In this document: positions 17,394 through 27,570 of the stretch, in pieces
Layout of the letters: each line of letters opens with the position of its first letter
Numbering within the stretch: the first letter of the stretch is position 1
Assembly: GCF_036924535.1 (NCBI RefSeq)
Contig: NZ_JAZHRT010000001.1
Location: 2,976,001-3,040,000, forward strand
Direction: 5' to 3'
DNA length: 64,000 nucleotides
Source: Bradyrhizobium sp. AZCC 2262
GTDB lineage: Bacteria > Pseudomonadota > Alphaproteobacteria > Rhizobiales > Xanthobacteraceae
The notes under the pieces: model-generated
What the model was told of the DNA's origin: nothing
Database searches by the model: none
What the model saw: only the letters and a program-made list of their open reading frames with translations
Program-made: the position numbers and the translations under genes

Positions 17394-17552
17394 TCAGAAC
17401 GACAGTTTCAGCGTATCGGTCGCGTGGTGCAGATAGGTGGCGACGCACGCGATCAGGACGGCCGCAAACAGCCCGAGCGCCAGTGGACGCGGACCGCGCC
17501 AGGTGACCAGCATCGCGATGGCCGTGCCCAGAAACAATAGGGTGAATTCCAT
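17394..17552 (-). CDS. DUF5993 family small membrane protein
   Basis: A 52-residue protein starting at the ATG at 17552. Two hydrophobic helices (LLFLGTAIAMLVTW and LGLFAAVLIACVATYL) are joined by a short basic loop, and it ends DTLKLSF. The family typically sits immediately upstream of dsbB, as here. An open frame extends further upstream but lacks coding character. No activity is established; a role beside DsbB is an inference from position. Confidence 0.75.
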   Translation of the reverse strand: MEFTLLFLGTAIAMLVTWRGPRPLALGLFAAVLIACVATYLHHATDTLKLSF

Positions 17553-17735
17553 CGGCGGTCCCGGCTTGCGACTGATGCGCCAGTCTATGATAGATTCGCC
17601 GAAGGGCTCTGCAAAAAATCGGTCTGCTCGCGGCGAAACCGGCGACGCATATAGACTGATGGCATCTGCCACATGAACGTGATTATCCTACGACGTTGCT
17701 CTATTTCATGATGGTCCTCCCGCCTGGAGCGTCCC

Positions 17736-19055
17736 ATGGCCACTGAAACCGTCCGTCCTGCCGCGCGCCATCAGCCTTGGTACAAGATCCTCTATATTCA
17801 GGTCCTGATCGCGATCGCGCTTGGCGTCCTGGTCGGCCGGTTCTATCCGGATTTAGGTAAGGAATTGAAGCCGCTCGGCGACGGCTTCATCGCACTGATC
17901 AAGATGATGATCGCGCCGGTGATCTTCTGCACGGTGGTGCACGGCATCTCGTCGATGGGCGATCTGAAACGCGTTGGCCGCGTCGGACTGAAGGCCCTGA
18001 TCTATTTCGAAGTCGTCTCGACGGTGGCGCTGGCCGTCGGCCTTCTCGTCGGCGAAGTCCTTCAGCCCGGTCGCGGCTTCAACATCGATCCGGCCTCGAT
18101 CGATCCGCATTCGGTTGCAACCTACGTCACCAAGGCAAAGGAAGAGGGCATCGTCGCGCATCTGCTCGCGATCATTCCGGACAGCTATTTCGGCGCGCTC
18201 GCCCGCGGTGACCTGCTGCAGGTCCTGCTGGTGTCCATCCTGTCTGGCTTTGCCATCGCATTTCTGGGCAAGGCCGGCGAACCGATCTCCCATGCCGTGG
18301 ATAAGGCGGCGAAGATGTTCTTTCGCATCATCGGCATGATCGTTCGCCTGGCACCGCTCGGCGCCTTCGGCGCAATGGCTTTCACCGTCGGAGCCTACGG
18401 TCTTAGCTCGTTGTGGAATCTGATCGCACTGATAGCGACCTTCTATCTCACCAGCATGCTGTTCGTGTTGATCGTTCTTGGGGCGATCACACGGATCTCG
18501 GGCTTCTCGATCATTCGCTTCATCCTTTACATCAAGGACGAACTGCTGATCGTGCTTGGAACCTCGTCGTCGGAAACCGTTCTGCCGCAGATGATCCAGA
18601 AGATGGAGCATCTTGGCGCATCGCGGCCGGTGGTCGGCCTCGTCATTCCGACCGGCTACAGCTTCAATCTCGACGGCACCAATATCTACATGACGCTGGC
18701 GACGCTGTTCCTGGCACAGGCCACCAACACGAACCTGACGATCTGGCAGGAACTCGGTATTCTCGGCATCGCCATCATCACCTCGAAGGGCGCCTCGGGC
18801 GTTACGGGAGCGGGCTTCATCACGCTGGCGGCGACGCTTTCGATCGTGCCTGATATACCGATCCAGTCGATCGCGATTCTTGTCGGCATCGACAAGTTCA
18901 TGAGCGAATGCCGGGCGCTGACCAACCTGATCGGCAATGGTGTCGCCTGCATCGTCATCAGCCGTTCGGAAGGCGAACTTGACAAGGACAAGCTGCACGA
19001 GGCGATGGCCCATCCGATCGAACTGGGTGAAGCGCTCGAGCCGGGTGCGGCCTAA
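17736..19055 (+). CDS. dctA: C4-dicarboxylate:cation symporter DctA
   Basis: A 439-residue DAACS transporter. Diagnostic segments are [18 protein letters not shown], the serine-rich hairpin [40 protein letters not shown] and the hairpin [20 protein letters not shown]. It imports succinate, malate and fumarate with cations, the main carbon supply of rhizobial bacteroids. I found neither dctBD genes nor a convincing sigma-54 promoter upstream, so regulation may differ from the classical dct system. Confidence 0.95.
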   Translation: MATETVRPAARHQPWYKILYIQVLIAIALGVLVGRFYPDLGKELKPLGDGFIALIKMMIAPVIFCTVVHGISSMGDLKRVGRVGLKALIYFEVVSTVALAVGLLVGEVLQPGRGFNIDPASIDPHSVATYVTKAKEEGIVAHLLAIIPDSYFGALARGDLLQVLLVSILSGFAIAFLGKAGEPISHAVDKAAKMFFRIIGMIVRLAPLGAFGAMAFTVGAYGLSSLWNLIALIATFYLTSMLFVLIVLGAITRISGFSIIRFILYIKDELLIVLGTSSSETVLPQMIQKMEHLGASRPVVGLVIPTGYSFNLDGTNIYMTLATLFLAQATNTNLTIWQELGILGIAIITSKGASGVTGAGFITLAATLSIVPDIPIQSIAILVGIDKFMSECRALTNLIGNGVACIVISRSEGELDKDKLHEAMAHPIELGEALEPGAA

Positions 19056-19085
19056 ACGGGTAACGGATCAATTTGGCGGGGCGGA

Positions 19086-19457
19086 ATGACAAAACCCATC
19101 ACCATCTACGGCATCAAGAACTGCGACACCATGAAGAAGGCGCGCGGCTGGCTCGACGATCACGGCGTGGCTTACGACTTCCACGACTACAAGCTTGCCG
19201 GCATCGGCAAGGATAAGCTCAAGCAATGGTCCGACGAACTCGGCTGGGAGACGCTGCTTAACCGTGCCGGGACGACGTTCAAGAAGCTGCCGGACAGCGA
19301 CAAGGAAGGCCTCAATGAGCGCAAGGCGCTGGCGTTGATGCTGGCGCAGCCCTCGATGATCAAGCGTCCGGTGCTCGATCTCGGCGGCAAATTGCTGGTT
19401 GGATTCAAGCCGGACGTCTACGGCAAGGAAGTGCCGTCCAAATCGCGCGGGCGCTAG
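19086..19457 (+). CDS. ArsC/Spx-like (YffB) reductase-fold protein
   Basis: A 123-residue thioredoxin-fold protein beginning ITIYGIKNCDTMKKARGWLDDHGVAYDFHDYK, with a single N-terminal cysteine. RPVLDLGGKLLVGF is the typical C-terminal strand. This matches the YffB group of ArsC-like proteins, for which glutathione-dependent thiol reductase activity has been suggested. It follows dctA by 30 bases and may be co-transcribed. No arsenic genes are nearby. Confidence 0.85.
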   Translation: MTKPITIYGIKNCDTMKKARGWLDDHGVAYDFHDYKLAGIGKDKLKQWSDELGWETLLNRAGTTFKKLPDSDKEGLNERKALALMLAQPSMIKRPVLDLGGKLLVGFKPDVYGKEVPSKSRGR

Positions 19458-19459
19458 GC

Positions 19460-20075
19460 CTAATCGAGATCGATAACTTCGTCGGAAGAATGCCGGTCTG
19501 CCGCGACCGGCACGAAAGCCCGATCGATGATCGCCCTGACCAGAATCACGGGCTTGGCCTTCGGCCTCAGGCCCAGGACGTTGCTGACCTTGAAGCCGCC
19601 TTCAATGCTGATGCTTTTGAAGGAGCCGATGATTTGCTGGACGGCTTCGCCTTCGCCGAACGGCATCAGCAGCCGTTTATACGACACCTCCTTGCCGTCG
19701 GCATCATTCACCGTCGAGATTGAATAGATCGGCCGCTTGTGCCGAAGGCAGGCGCGATAAAGATCGACCACGTGGGCATAGCGCTCGGGCCCGACGGCCT
19801 CGTCAAGAAAGCGTCGCCGTTCGGCGGGATCGACGCGCGCGGTGCCATAGGTGGTGGCCAGCCTCGCGCCTTGATGCGTAATCAGGAAACGCGCGCAGTC
19901 GGCCTCGCCGACAACGTCATATCATGTCGACCATTTCGTCGTCGACGCGGTCGAGGTGAAAATCCCGGAGAAGAGGCATGGGCCTGCGCTTGCCGGCCGC
20001 GCGCAACCACTCGTTCAGGAGATAGCGCTGCCTGATCGATTTGACTACCGAGGGATCCGCACTCGCAAATTCCAT
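19460..20075 (-). pseudogene. PAS_5 domain protein, frameshifted copy
   Basis: The ATG at 20075 starts MEFASADPSVVKSIRQRYLLNEWL, closely related to the intact gene at 20082-20684. That frame stops at 19917-19919 after 52 residues (DEMVDMI). Similarity continues in another frame with VVGEADCARFLITHQGARLATTYG and runs to YSISTVNDADGKEVSYKRLLMPFGEGEAV and the end at 19460. A small indel around 19918-19925 therefore broke a gene of about 200 residues. It lies 6 bases downstream of its paralogue. Confidence 0.75.
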
Positions 20076-20081
20076 TGAGGC

Positions 20082-20684
20082 TTAACCGAATTCCAGTACG
20101 TCCCCGGAGGGAATGCGGCCCGGTGCGCGATGAAAGAGATCGCGGTCGATGATGGTGCGTAGCTTCGGCACCGGCAGCTTGTCGTTTCCGCGGATCAGGT
20201 TCTTGATCTCGAAACCGCCGTCCTCGCTGATGGTCTTCAGCGAAGCGATGATGTGGGTGACGCTGCTGCCGTCGGAGAACGGCAGCAACAGCCGCTCATA
20301 GGCGACGGCACGCCCGTAGATGTCATCCACGTTGGCGATGGTATAGGCGGGCAGGCGGCGCGCGATACAAACGTAGTAGACCGGCATCACCATCGGAGCG
20401 AGCCTTGCGCCGAGATACTCGTCGAGATAGCGGCCCTTGCCGGTATTCCCATAAGCTGCCGACATTCGCGTGCCGTCGCTCTGAATGGTCAGGCGTGGTG
20501 GTTCTGCCTGTGTATCGACGGTGTAGAACACCATGTCTGGAAGCTCGTCCTCGATCCGCGCCGGCTGGTATTCCGACATGCGGGGCATCGACTGGTCGCG
20601 GGCGTATAGCCGCAGCCAGGTGTTCAGCAGGTCGCGCTGCTTGATTGATTTGACGACCGACGGTCCGGCGCTTTGAAATTCCAA
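20082..20684 (-). CDS. PAS_5 domain-containing protein
   Basis: About 200 residues if it starts at TTG 20684, which aligns with the ATG of the tandem copy (LEFQSAGPSVVKSIKQRDLL) and has AGGA upstream. The protein is a single PAS-like fold: DMVFYTVD, TRMSAAYGNTGKGRYLDEYL, ANVDDIYGRAVAYERLLLPFSDG, VTHIIASLKTISEDGGFEI. Such proteins are multiplied in Bradyrhizobium, with no assigned signal or output domain. The open frame further upstream to 21161 is not coding. Confidence 0.75.
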   Translation of the reverse strand: MEFQSAGPSVVKSIKQRDLLNTWLRLYARDQSMPRMSEYQPARIEDELPDMVFYTVDTQAEPPRLTIQSDGTRMSAAYGNTGKGRYLDEYLGARLAPMVMPVYYVCIARRLPAYTIANVDDIYGRAVAYERLLLPFSDGSSVTHIIASLKTISEDGGFEIKNLIRGNDKLPVPKLRTIIDRDLFHRAPGRIPSGDVLEFG

Positions 20685-21056
20685 GGCGGCAATTCCTGGC
20701 TGTCCAAATTGCGTGATGATGCGCCGGGAGGCAGAAACATTGTGTGAAAGCGCCTGATTGCAGCAGAACACCGTTAACGATGGCTTGCCGGCGCGAAGAT
20801 CGCAGTCGCGCGCGGACAGCCAGCCGGGCCGGGCAGTCGGCGCCATTCGACTTATGGCGCATCCGGAACCGGCATGCGCATTTACCCCGCGGCAGCTTTC
20901 CACCTTGCCTAACCCATACCGTTGACGGCATATTCCGGCCCGGAGGCGGTGGGCTCGGGGACGGTTTCCAGGACTTCCCGCAGAGCCTGCCCAAAGCAGG
21001 GAAAAATTGGCTGCGCGCGAGCGAACTCGCGGAGACGGCTGACGGGGGAGTTTTGT
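20685..21056. other. intergenic region, 372 bases, divergent promoters
   Basis: It lies between the TTG starts of the PAS_5 gene and the ABC importer operon. Open frames cross it but have poor codon bias, and no known domain is visible. It should contain the importer promoter; no box pair stood out clearly. GGGGGAG at about 21044-21050 is the ribosome-binding site for 21057. Confidence 0.45.
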
Positions 21057-21804
21057 TTGGCTGATGAGTTCATTCTCGAAACCCACGGATTGACCAAGGA
21101 ATTCGCGGGTTTCTTCGCCGTTCGCGACGTTGCTCTGAAGGTGCGCCGCGGCAGCATTCATGCGTTGATCGGGCCTAACGGCGCCGGAAAAACCACCTGC
21201 TTCAACCTGCTGACCAAGTTCTTGAGGCCGTCGGCAGGCCAGATCCTCTATAAGGGACAGGACATCACCGCGATGGCGCCGGCCGATGTGGCCCGCCTCG
21301 GGCTGGTGCGTTCGTTCCAGATTTCAGCGGTGTTTCCGCACCTGACGGCGCTGGAGAACGTCCGCGTCGCCTTGCAGCGTCAGCACGGCTCGTCGTTCGA
21401 TTTCTGGCGCTCCAAGAGCGTGCTCGACCGCTTCAACGGCCGCGCCCATGAGTTGCTGAACGACGTGGGCTTAAGCGAATTCGCCAACACGCCGGCGGTC
21501 GAGATGCCCTATGGCCGCAAGCGCGCGCTCGAGATCGCCACGACGCTCGCGCTCGACCCCGAGATGATGCTGCTCGACGAGCCGATGGCCGGCATGGGCC
21601 ACGAGGACATCGACAAGATCGCGGCGCTGATCAAGCGCATCTCGGCGAAATACACCATCCTGATGGTCGAACATAATCTCTCTGTGGTGGCCAATCTGTC
21701 CGACATCATCACGGTGCTGACGCGCGGGCAGGTGCTGGCGCAAGGCAATTATGCCGAGCTGTCAAAGGACGAGCGCGTCAAGGAAGCCTATCTGGGGGCC
21801 GGTC

Positions 21805-21812
<8 letters not shown>
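21057..21812 (+). CDS. ABC transporter ATP-binding protein, LivG type
   Basis: A 251-residue ATPase starting at TTG 21057, 6 bases after GGGGGAG. Walker A is GPNGAGKTT, Walker B is MMLLDEPMAGMG, and the H-loop is LMVEHNLSVV. The signature is the divergent MPYGRKRALEIATTLA. It should power import with the LivF-type partner, which overlaps its end by 8 bases. It is the first gene of a five-gene Liv-type operon. Confidence 0.9.
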
Positions 21813-22548
<736 letters not shown>

Positions 22549-22585
22549 TCGGTACTACGGCTGCACTCTGGATTATGGAGATACT

Positions 22586-23806
22586 ATGAAACATCGGATT
22601 TCAGCTCTGTTCCTCGGCACCGCGCTCGCGCTTGCCACAGGCGGCGGCGCCATGGCGCAGGACAAGAATATCAAGATCGGCGTTCTCACCGACAATTCCG
22701 GACTTTACTCCGACCTCGGCGGCGCGGGCTCCACGCTTGCCGCCCAGATGGCGGTCGAGGATTCCGGGCTGGCGGCCAAGGGCTGGAAGATCGACATCAT
22801 CTCCGCCGACCACCAGAACAAGCCCGACATCGCCACGACCATCGCGCGGCAGTGGATCGACGTCGAGAAGGTCGACATCTTCATGGACGTGCTGAACTCC
22901 GGCGTGGCGCTGGCGGTCAACAATGTGGTGAAGGAAAAGAACGCCGTCATGATCAATACCGGCGCGGCGTCGTCGGATCTCACCAATGCGCAATGCTCGC
23001 CCAACACAATTCATTGGGTTTACGACACCTACATGCTCGCCAACAGCACCGGGCAGGCGCTGGTGAAAGCCGGCGGTGACACCTGGTACTTCCTGACTGC
23101 GGACTACGCGTTCGGTCACGCGCTCGAGCGCGACACCACGGCGGTCGTGGTGAAGTCGGGCGGCAAGGTTATCGGCACCGTCAAGCATCCGCTGAATTCG
23201 TCGGACTTCTCCTCGTTCCTGCTGCAGGCGCAGGCCTCCAAGGCCAAGATCGTCGGCATGGCGAACGCCGGCGGCGACACCACCAACACCATCAAGCAGG
23301 CGTCCGAGTTCGGCATCGTCGCCGGCGGCCAGAAGCTCGCCGGTCTTCTGCTGTTCATCACCGACGTGCATTCGCTCGGCCTGAAGGTGGCGCAGGGCCT
23401 CAGCTTTACCGAAACCTTCTACTGGGACCTGAACGACGGCACCCGCGCGTTTTCCAAGCGCTTCTCCGAGCGCATGAAGAACAAGGCGATGCCGTCCATG
23501 GTGCAGGCCGGCGTGTATTCGGGCCTGATCCACTATTTCAAGACGCTCGAGGCGATGGGCGGCAATCCGCATGACGGCGCCAAGGTTGTCGCCAAAATGA
23601 AGGAATTGCCGACCGACGATGCGCTGTTCGGCAAGGGCTCGATCCGCGCTGACGGCCGCAAGATTCATCCGGCCTACCTGTTCGAAGTCAAGAAGCCCGC
23701 GGAATCCAGGGGACCGTGGGACTATTACAAGCTGATCGGAACCACCCCTGGCGAGCAGGCCTTCCGGCCGCTTTCGGAAAGCGCCTGTCCGCTGGTAAAG
23801 AAGTAA
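22586..23806 (+). CDS. Liv-type ABC transporter substrate-binding protein
   Basis: A 406-residue type I periplasmic binding protein with a signal peptide (MKHRISALFLGTALALATGGGAMAQ) and mature start KNIKIGVLTDNSGLYSDLGG. YEG-like ligand regions include INTGAASSDLTNAQCSPNT and TADYAFGHALERD. The ligand is not certain: proteins of this sub-type may bind aromatic or other acids rather than leucine. A close paralogue lies at 42954-44180. It is followed by a hairpin before the permease genes. Confidence 0.9.
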   Translation: MKHRISALFLGTALALATGGGAMAQDKNIKIGVLTDNSGLYSDLGGAGSTLAAQMAVEDSGLAAKGWKIDIISADHQNKPDIATTIARQWIDVEKVDIFMDVLNSGVALAVNNVVKEKNAVMINTGAASSDLTNAQCSPNTIHWVYDTYMLANSTGQALVKAGGDTWYFLTADYAFGHALERDTTAVVVKSGGKVIGTVKHPLNSSDFSSFLLQAQASKAKIVGMANAGGDTTNTIKQASEFGIVAGGQKLAGLLLFITDVHSLGLKVAQGLSFTETFYWDLNDGTRAFSKRFSERMKNKAMPSMVQAGVYSGLIHYFKTLEAMGGNPHDGAKVVAKMKELPTDDALFGKGSIRADGRKIHPAYLFEVKKPAESRGPWDYYKLIGTTPGEQAFRPLSESACPLVKK

Positions 23807-23813
23807 CAATGAT

Positions 23814-23840
23814 GGCCCGTCGGCGCCGTGCCGGCGGGCC
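23814..23840 (+). terminator. hairpin between substrate-binding protein and permease genes
   Basis: GGCCCGTCGGC (23814-23824) pairs with GCCGGCGGGCC (23830-23840) around a 5-base loop, with one G-U pair. No U run follows, so it is not a classical terminator. In ABC operons such hairpins after the binding-protein gene stabilise its mRNA or reduce permease expression. That role is inferred here. Confidence 0.5.
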
Positions 23841-23895
23841 GCCCCTCGCGTCCTAGCGCGATTCCGCGTCTTAAACGAGATTGAGTGCGAAACCG

Positions 23896-24783
23896 ATGCA
23901 AGCTCTATACGCCCAGCTTTTGGTGGGACTGATCAACGGATCGTTCTACGCGCTGCTCAGTCTCGGGCTCGCCGTGATCTTCGGCATGCTCAACATCATC
24001 AATTTCGCCCATGGCGCGCTCTACATGATGGGCGCGTTCTGCGCATATTTCCTCCTGAGCCTGACCGGCATCGGATATTGGTGGGCGCTGCTGATCGCTC
24101 CCATCCTGGTCGGCATCTTCGGCATGATCCTGGAGCGGACCATGCTGCAATGGCTGGCCGGCCTCGACCACCTCTATGGGCTATTGCTGACCTTCGGCAT
24201 CGCGCTGATCGTGCAAGGCGTGTTCCAGAATTATTTCGGCTCGTCCGGGCTGCCCTATGCGATTCCCGATTACCCACAGATCGGCGACTGGCGCGGCCTG
24301 CAGGGCGGCATGAATCTCGGCTTCATGTTCCTGCCGGTCTATCGCGGCTGGGTGGTCATCTTCTCGCTCGTGGTCTGCATTGCCACCTGGTACCTGATCG
24401 AAAAGACGCGGCTTGGCGCCAATCTGCGCGCCGCCACCGAAAACCCGACCCTGGTGCGCGCGTTCGGCATCAACGTGCCCCGGATGATCACGCTGACCTA
24501 CGGGCTCGGCGTCGGCCTGGCGGCGCTGGCGGGCGTGCTGTCCGCGCCGATCAACCAGGTGCGGCCGCTGATGGGCGCCGACCTGATCATCGTGGTGTTC
24601 GCGGTGGTGGTGATCGGCGGCATGGGATCGATCATGGGATCGATCATCACCGGATTTGCACTCGGCGTGATCGAAGGACTGACGAAGTATTTTTATCCCG
24701 AGGCTTCCAACACCGTGGTGTTCGTCCTGATGGTGCTGGTGTTGCTGATAAAGCCAACGGGACTGACCGGACGGGCGGCCTGA
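23896..24783 (+). CDS. ABC transporter permease, LivH type
   Basis: About 295 residues from ATG 23896; a TTG at 23881 would add five residues but lacks proper spacing. The protein is highly hydrophobic, with about eight helices. The LivH segments are LINGSFYALLSLGLAVIFGMLNIINFAHGALYM and the ATPase-contact region AATENPTLVRAFGINVPRM. It ends one base before the LivM gene. Confidence 0.92.
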   Translation: MQALYAQLLVGLINGSFYALLSLGLAVIFGMLNIINFAHGALYMMGAFCAYFLLSLTGIGYWWALLIAPILVGIFGMILERTMLQWLAGLDHLYGLLLTFGIALIVQGVFQNYFGSSGLPYAIPDYPQIGDWRGLQGGMNLGFMFLPVYRGWVVIFSLVVCIATWYLIEKTRLGANLRAATENPTLVRAFGINVPRMITLTYGLGVGLAALAGVLSAPINQVRPLMGADLIIVVFAVVVIGGMGSIMGSIITGFALGVIEGLTKYFYPEASNTVVFVLMVLVLLIKPTGLTGRAA

Positions 24784-24784
24784 C

Positions 24785-25753
24785 ATGAGCGCATTGACTG
24801 ACGACACACTGCCGGTAACGCCGCGCGCGATGCGCGACGAAATGATCGTATTCGCGGCGATGGCGGTGCTGCTGGGGCTGGTGCCGCTGACCGGCATCTA
24901 CCCGTTCTTCGTGATGCAGGCCCTGTGCTTCGCGCTGCTCGCCTGCGCCTTCAACGTGCTGATCGGCTATGGCGGCCTGCTGTCGTTCGGCCACGCGATG
25001 TTCTTGGGCACCGCGGGCTACTGCACGGCGCATGCGCTGAAGGTGTGGGGTGTATCGCCCGAACTCGGAATTCTGGTCGGTATCGCCGGCGCTGCCGCGC
25101 TTTCGGTCGTGACCGGCTTCATCTCCATTCGCCGGCAGGGCATCTACTTCTCGATGATCACGCTCGCGCTGTCGCAGCTCCTGTTCTTCATCTACCTGCA
25201 GGCGCCGTTTACCCATGGTGAAGATGGCATTCAGGGTATTCCGCAGGGTTATCTGTTCGGGATCTTCAATCTCGCCAAGCCCACAGTGCTTTACTACGTC
25301 GTGCTGGCCGGTTTCCTCGGCGGCTTCCTCCTGATCTACCGCACCATCAACTCGCCGTTCGGCGAGGTGCTAAAGGCGATCCGCGAGAACGAGCCGCGTG
25401 CGATCTCGCTCGGCTACAAGACCGACCAGTACAAGCTGCTCGCCTTCATCCTCTCCGGCACGCTCGCGGGCTTTGCCGGTTCGCTAAAGGTGTTCGTGGC
25501 GCAGAATGCCTCGCTCACCGACGTGCACTGGACGATGTCCGGAGAAATCGTGCTGATGACGCTGGTCGGCGGCCTCGGCACCGTCTTTGGCCCGGTCGTC
25601 GGCGCCTTCGTCATCATTGCCATGCAGCAATATCTGGCCGGGTTCGGGCAGTGGGTGACGGTGATCCAGGGCGTCATCTTCGTCGCATGCGTGCTGACCT
25701 TCCGTCGCGGCGTGATCGGCGAGATCGCGCATTATTTCCGCCGATCCCTGTAA
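24785..25753 (+). CDS. ABC transporter permease, LivM type
   Basis: A 322-residue membrane protein, the last gene of the importer. LivM hallmarks are FNVLIGYGGLLSFGHAMFLGTAGY, the QGIYFSMITLALSQ helix, and the coupling loop IRENEPRAISLGYKTDQYKLLAFILSGTLAGFAG. It forms the channel with the LivH-type protein. A hairpin lies about 45 bases after its stop. Confidence 0.92.
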   Translation: MSALTDDTLPVTPRAMRDEMIVFAAMAVLLGLVPLTGIYPFFVMQALCFALLACAFNVLIGYGGLLSFGHAMFLGTAGYCTAHALKVWGVSPELGILVGIAGAAALSVVTGFISIRRQGIYFSMITLALSQLLFFIYLQAPFTHGEDGIQGIPQGYLFGIFNLAKPTVLYYVVLAGFLGGFLLIYRTINSPFGEVLKAIRENEPRAISLGYKTDQYKLLAFILSGTLAGFAGSLKVFVAQNASLTDVHWTMSGEIVLMTLVGGLGTVFGPVVGAFVIIAMQQYLAGFGQWVTVIQGVIFVACVLTFRRGVIGEIAHYFRRSL

Positions 25754-25797
25754 AACAGCCGGTTTTGGCGCAGTTTTAGACCCCACAAAGCGGTGGA

Positions 25798-25816
25798 TGA
25801 CCCGGTTCCCGGGTCA
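25798..25816. terminator. possible terminator hairpin after the importer operon
   Basis: TGACCCGG-TTC-CCGGGTCA is a perfect 8-base stem with a 3-base loop. It lies between the LivM stop and the Pho box. No immediate U run follows, though GTTTT occurs about 12 bases downstream. It could equally be a fragment of an intergenic repeat. Confidence 0.35.
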
Positions 25817-25847
25817 CCCTGTGGCGCGTTTTCCCCTCGAATGGTCT

Positions 25848-25865
25848 ATGACAGTTTCGTGACAG
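25848..25865 (-). promoter_or_regulatory. Pho box (PhoB-binding site)
   Basis: The plus strand reads ATGACAGTTTCGTGACAG. Its complement is CTGTCAC-GAAA-CTGTCAT: two 7-base direct repeats with an 11-base period, matching the PhoB consensus. It lies 40 bases before the DUF47-pit operon, in reverse orientation. In Sinorhizobium meliloti PhoB represses the homologous orfA-pit operon when phosphate is scarce. The same is a reasonable inference here. Confidence 0.75.
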
Positions 25866-25905
25866 GTCGCCTGGGCGGCCGTTTCTGAACGACGGAAAAA
25901 TACCC

Positions 25906-26550
25906 ATGCTGCGCTGGTTTCGTGCCTTTTTGCCCAAGGAGGAGCGGTTTTTTGACCTGTTTGCTCGACACGCCCAGACGGTCGTGCAGGGGGCGCTAGC
26001 GCTGCAGGACATGCTGCGCGGCGGCGACGAGACGCCGGTGTTCTGCCAGCGCGTCAACCAGTTCGAAAATGACGCCGACGGCATTACGCGCGAGGTGCTG
26101 ACGGCGGTCCGACGCACTTTCATCACCCCGTTCGACCGCGGCGACATCAAGAACCTGATCACGGCGATGGACGACGCGATCGATCAGATGCAGCAGACCG
26201 CGAAGGCAGTGGTGCTGTTCGAGGTTCGCACGTTCGAGCCGCCGATGCGCGAAATCGGGACCCTGCTGGTGGAGTGCGCCAATCTGGTCGGTCGCGCGCT
26301 GCCGCTGATGCAGTCGATCGGGAGCAACGTCGCGATGCTGACCGCCATGACCGAGGAGATCGGAAAGCTGGAGGGCCGCATCGACGATCTCCACGACATC
26401 GGGTTGAAGGAACTGTTTCTCAAGCATCGCGGCGGCAACTCGATGGATTTCATCGTCGGCGCCGAAATCTACAAGCATCTCGAGAAAGTGTCCGATCGCT
26501 TCGACGACGTTGCCAACGAGATCAACTCGATCGTGATCGAACAGGTATAG
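25906..26550 (+). CDS. DUF47 family PhoU-like accessory protein of Pit
   Basis: A 214-residue all-helical protein beginning LRWFRAFLPKEERFFDLFARHAQTVVQGALAL. It contains the acidic PhoU-like pattern NQFENDADGITREVL and the C-terminal LKHRGGNSMDFIVGAEIYKHLEKVSDRFDDVANEI. This is the OrfA/Pap protein normally paired with low-affinity phosphate transporters. It precedes pit by 15 bases in one operon behind a Pho box. Confidence 0.92.
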   Translation: MLRWFRAFLPKEERFFDLFARHAQTVVQGALALQDMLRGGDETPVFCQRVNQFENDADGITREVLTAVRRTFITPFDRGDIKNLITAMDDAIDQMQQTAKAVVLFEVRTFEPPMREIGTLLVECANLVGRALPLMQSIGSNVAMLTAMTEEIGKLEGRIDDLHDIGLKELFLKHRGGNSMDFIVGAEIYKHLEKVSDRFDDVANEINSIVIEQV

Positions 26551-26565
26551 GGCAGGGCCAATCCA

Positions 26566-27570
26566 GTGGACGCCTCGCTTGGTCTTCCGATTCTGATCTT
26601 TCTGATCGCGGTTGCGCTGCTGTTTGACTTCCTCAACGGGCTGCACGACGCCGCCAATTCGATCGCAACGATCGTGTCGACGCGGGTGCTGCGCCCGCAA
26701 TATGCGGTGATCTGGGCCGCCTTCTTCAATTTCATCGCCTTTATGGTGTTCGGGCTCCATGTCGCCAATACGATCGGCACCGGCATCATTGAACCGAGCG
26801 TCGTCGACGCCACCGTGATCTTCGCGGCGCTGGTGGGCGCCATCGTCTGGAATCTGATCACCTGGGCGCTCGGGATTCCGTCGTCCAGTTCGCATGCGCT
26901 GATCGGCGGACTGGTCGGCGCGGGCATGGCGAAGGCCGGGATCTCGGCGGCGGTCTGGACCGGCCTGTCGAAAACGCTGCTGGCGATCGTGCTGTCGCCG
27001 CTGGTCGGCTTCCTGCTGGCGCTGGTGCTGGTTGCGATCGTGTCCTGGCTGTCGGTGCGCTCGACACCGTTCGCGGTCGACCGCGCCTTCCGCATCCTGC
27101 AATTTGTCTCCGCATCGCTCTATTCGCTCGGCCATGGCGGCAACGACGCGCAGAAGACCATGGGTATCATCGCGGTGCTGCTCTATTCGCAGGGCCACCT
27201 CGGCGCAGACTTTAGCATTCCGTTCTGGGTGGTGATCTCCTGTCAGGCCGCCATGGGCCTCGGCACGCTGATGGGCGGCTGGCGGATCGTCCGCACCATG
27301 GGGCTGCGGATCACGAAGCTGACGCCGATGCAGGGCTTTTGCGCCGAGACCGGCGGGGCGGCGACCTTGTTCATGGCGACCTATCTCGGGGTTCCCGTAT
27401 CCACGACCCACACCATTACCGGCGCCATCGTCGGCGTCGGCGCGGCGCGGCGGGTCTCGGCGGTGCGCTGGAACGTGGCGAGTTCGATCGTCTATGCCTG
27501 GGTGATCACCATTCCGGCTTCCGCGATCGTGGCGGCGCTGACCTATTGGGCGGTGGTGCTGCTGCGCTGA
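26566..27570 (+). CDS. pit: low-affinity inorganic phosphate transporter
   Basis: A 334-residue transporter starting at GTG 26566. Both PHO4 half-repeats are visible: FDFLNGLHDAANSIATIVSTRVL near the N-terminus and YSLGHGGNDAQKTMGII in the second half. PSSSSHALIGGLVGAG and PVSTTHTITGAIVGVG are the matching partner helices. It imports metal-phosphate with protons. Its stop codon abuts the stop of the convergent SMR gene with no base between. Confidence 0.95.
   Translation: MDASLGLPILIFLIAVALLFDFLNGLHDAANSIATIVSTRVLRPQYAVIWAAFFNFIAFMVFGLHVANTIGTGIIEPSVVDATVIFAALVGAIVWNLITWALGIPSSSSHALIGGLVGAGMAKAGISAAVWTGLSKTLLAIVLSPLVGFLLALVLVAIVSWLSVRSTPFAVDRAFRILQFVSASLYSLGHGGNDAQKTMGIIAVLLYSQGHLGADFSIPFWVVISCQAAMGLGTLMGGWRIVRTMGLRITKLTPMQGFCAETGGAATLFMATYLGVPVSTTHTITGAIVGVGAARRVSAVRWNVASSIVYAWVITIPASAIVAALTYWAVVLLR

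Noticed and set aside
17655..17690. Possible sigma-54 promoter before dctA (TGGCATCTGCCA)
   Set aside because: It lacks the TGGCAC-N5-TTGC arrangement; it is only a short inverted repeat.
17853..19013. 386-codon minus-strand ORF opposite dctA
   Set aside because: The plus strand encodes a full, clear DctA; the antisense product is a low-quality charged protein.
20685..21161. Upstream extension of the PAS_5 protein by about 160 residues
   Set aside because: It has no similarity in the paralogue, poor codon use, and overlaps the start of the ABC operon.
25996..27411. 471-codon minus-strand ORF opposite DUF47-pit
   Set aside because: Antisense to two well-supported genes and dominated by Arg/His/Gln residues.
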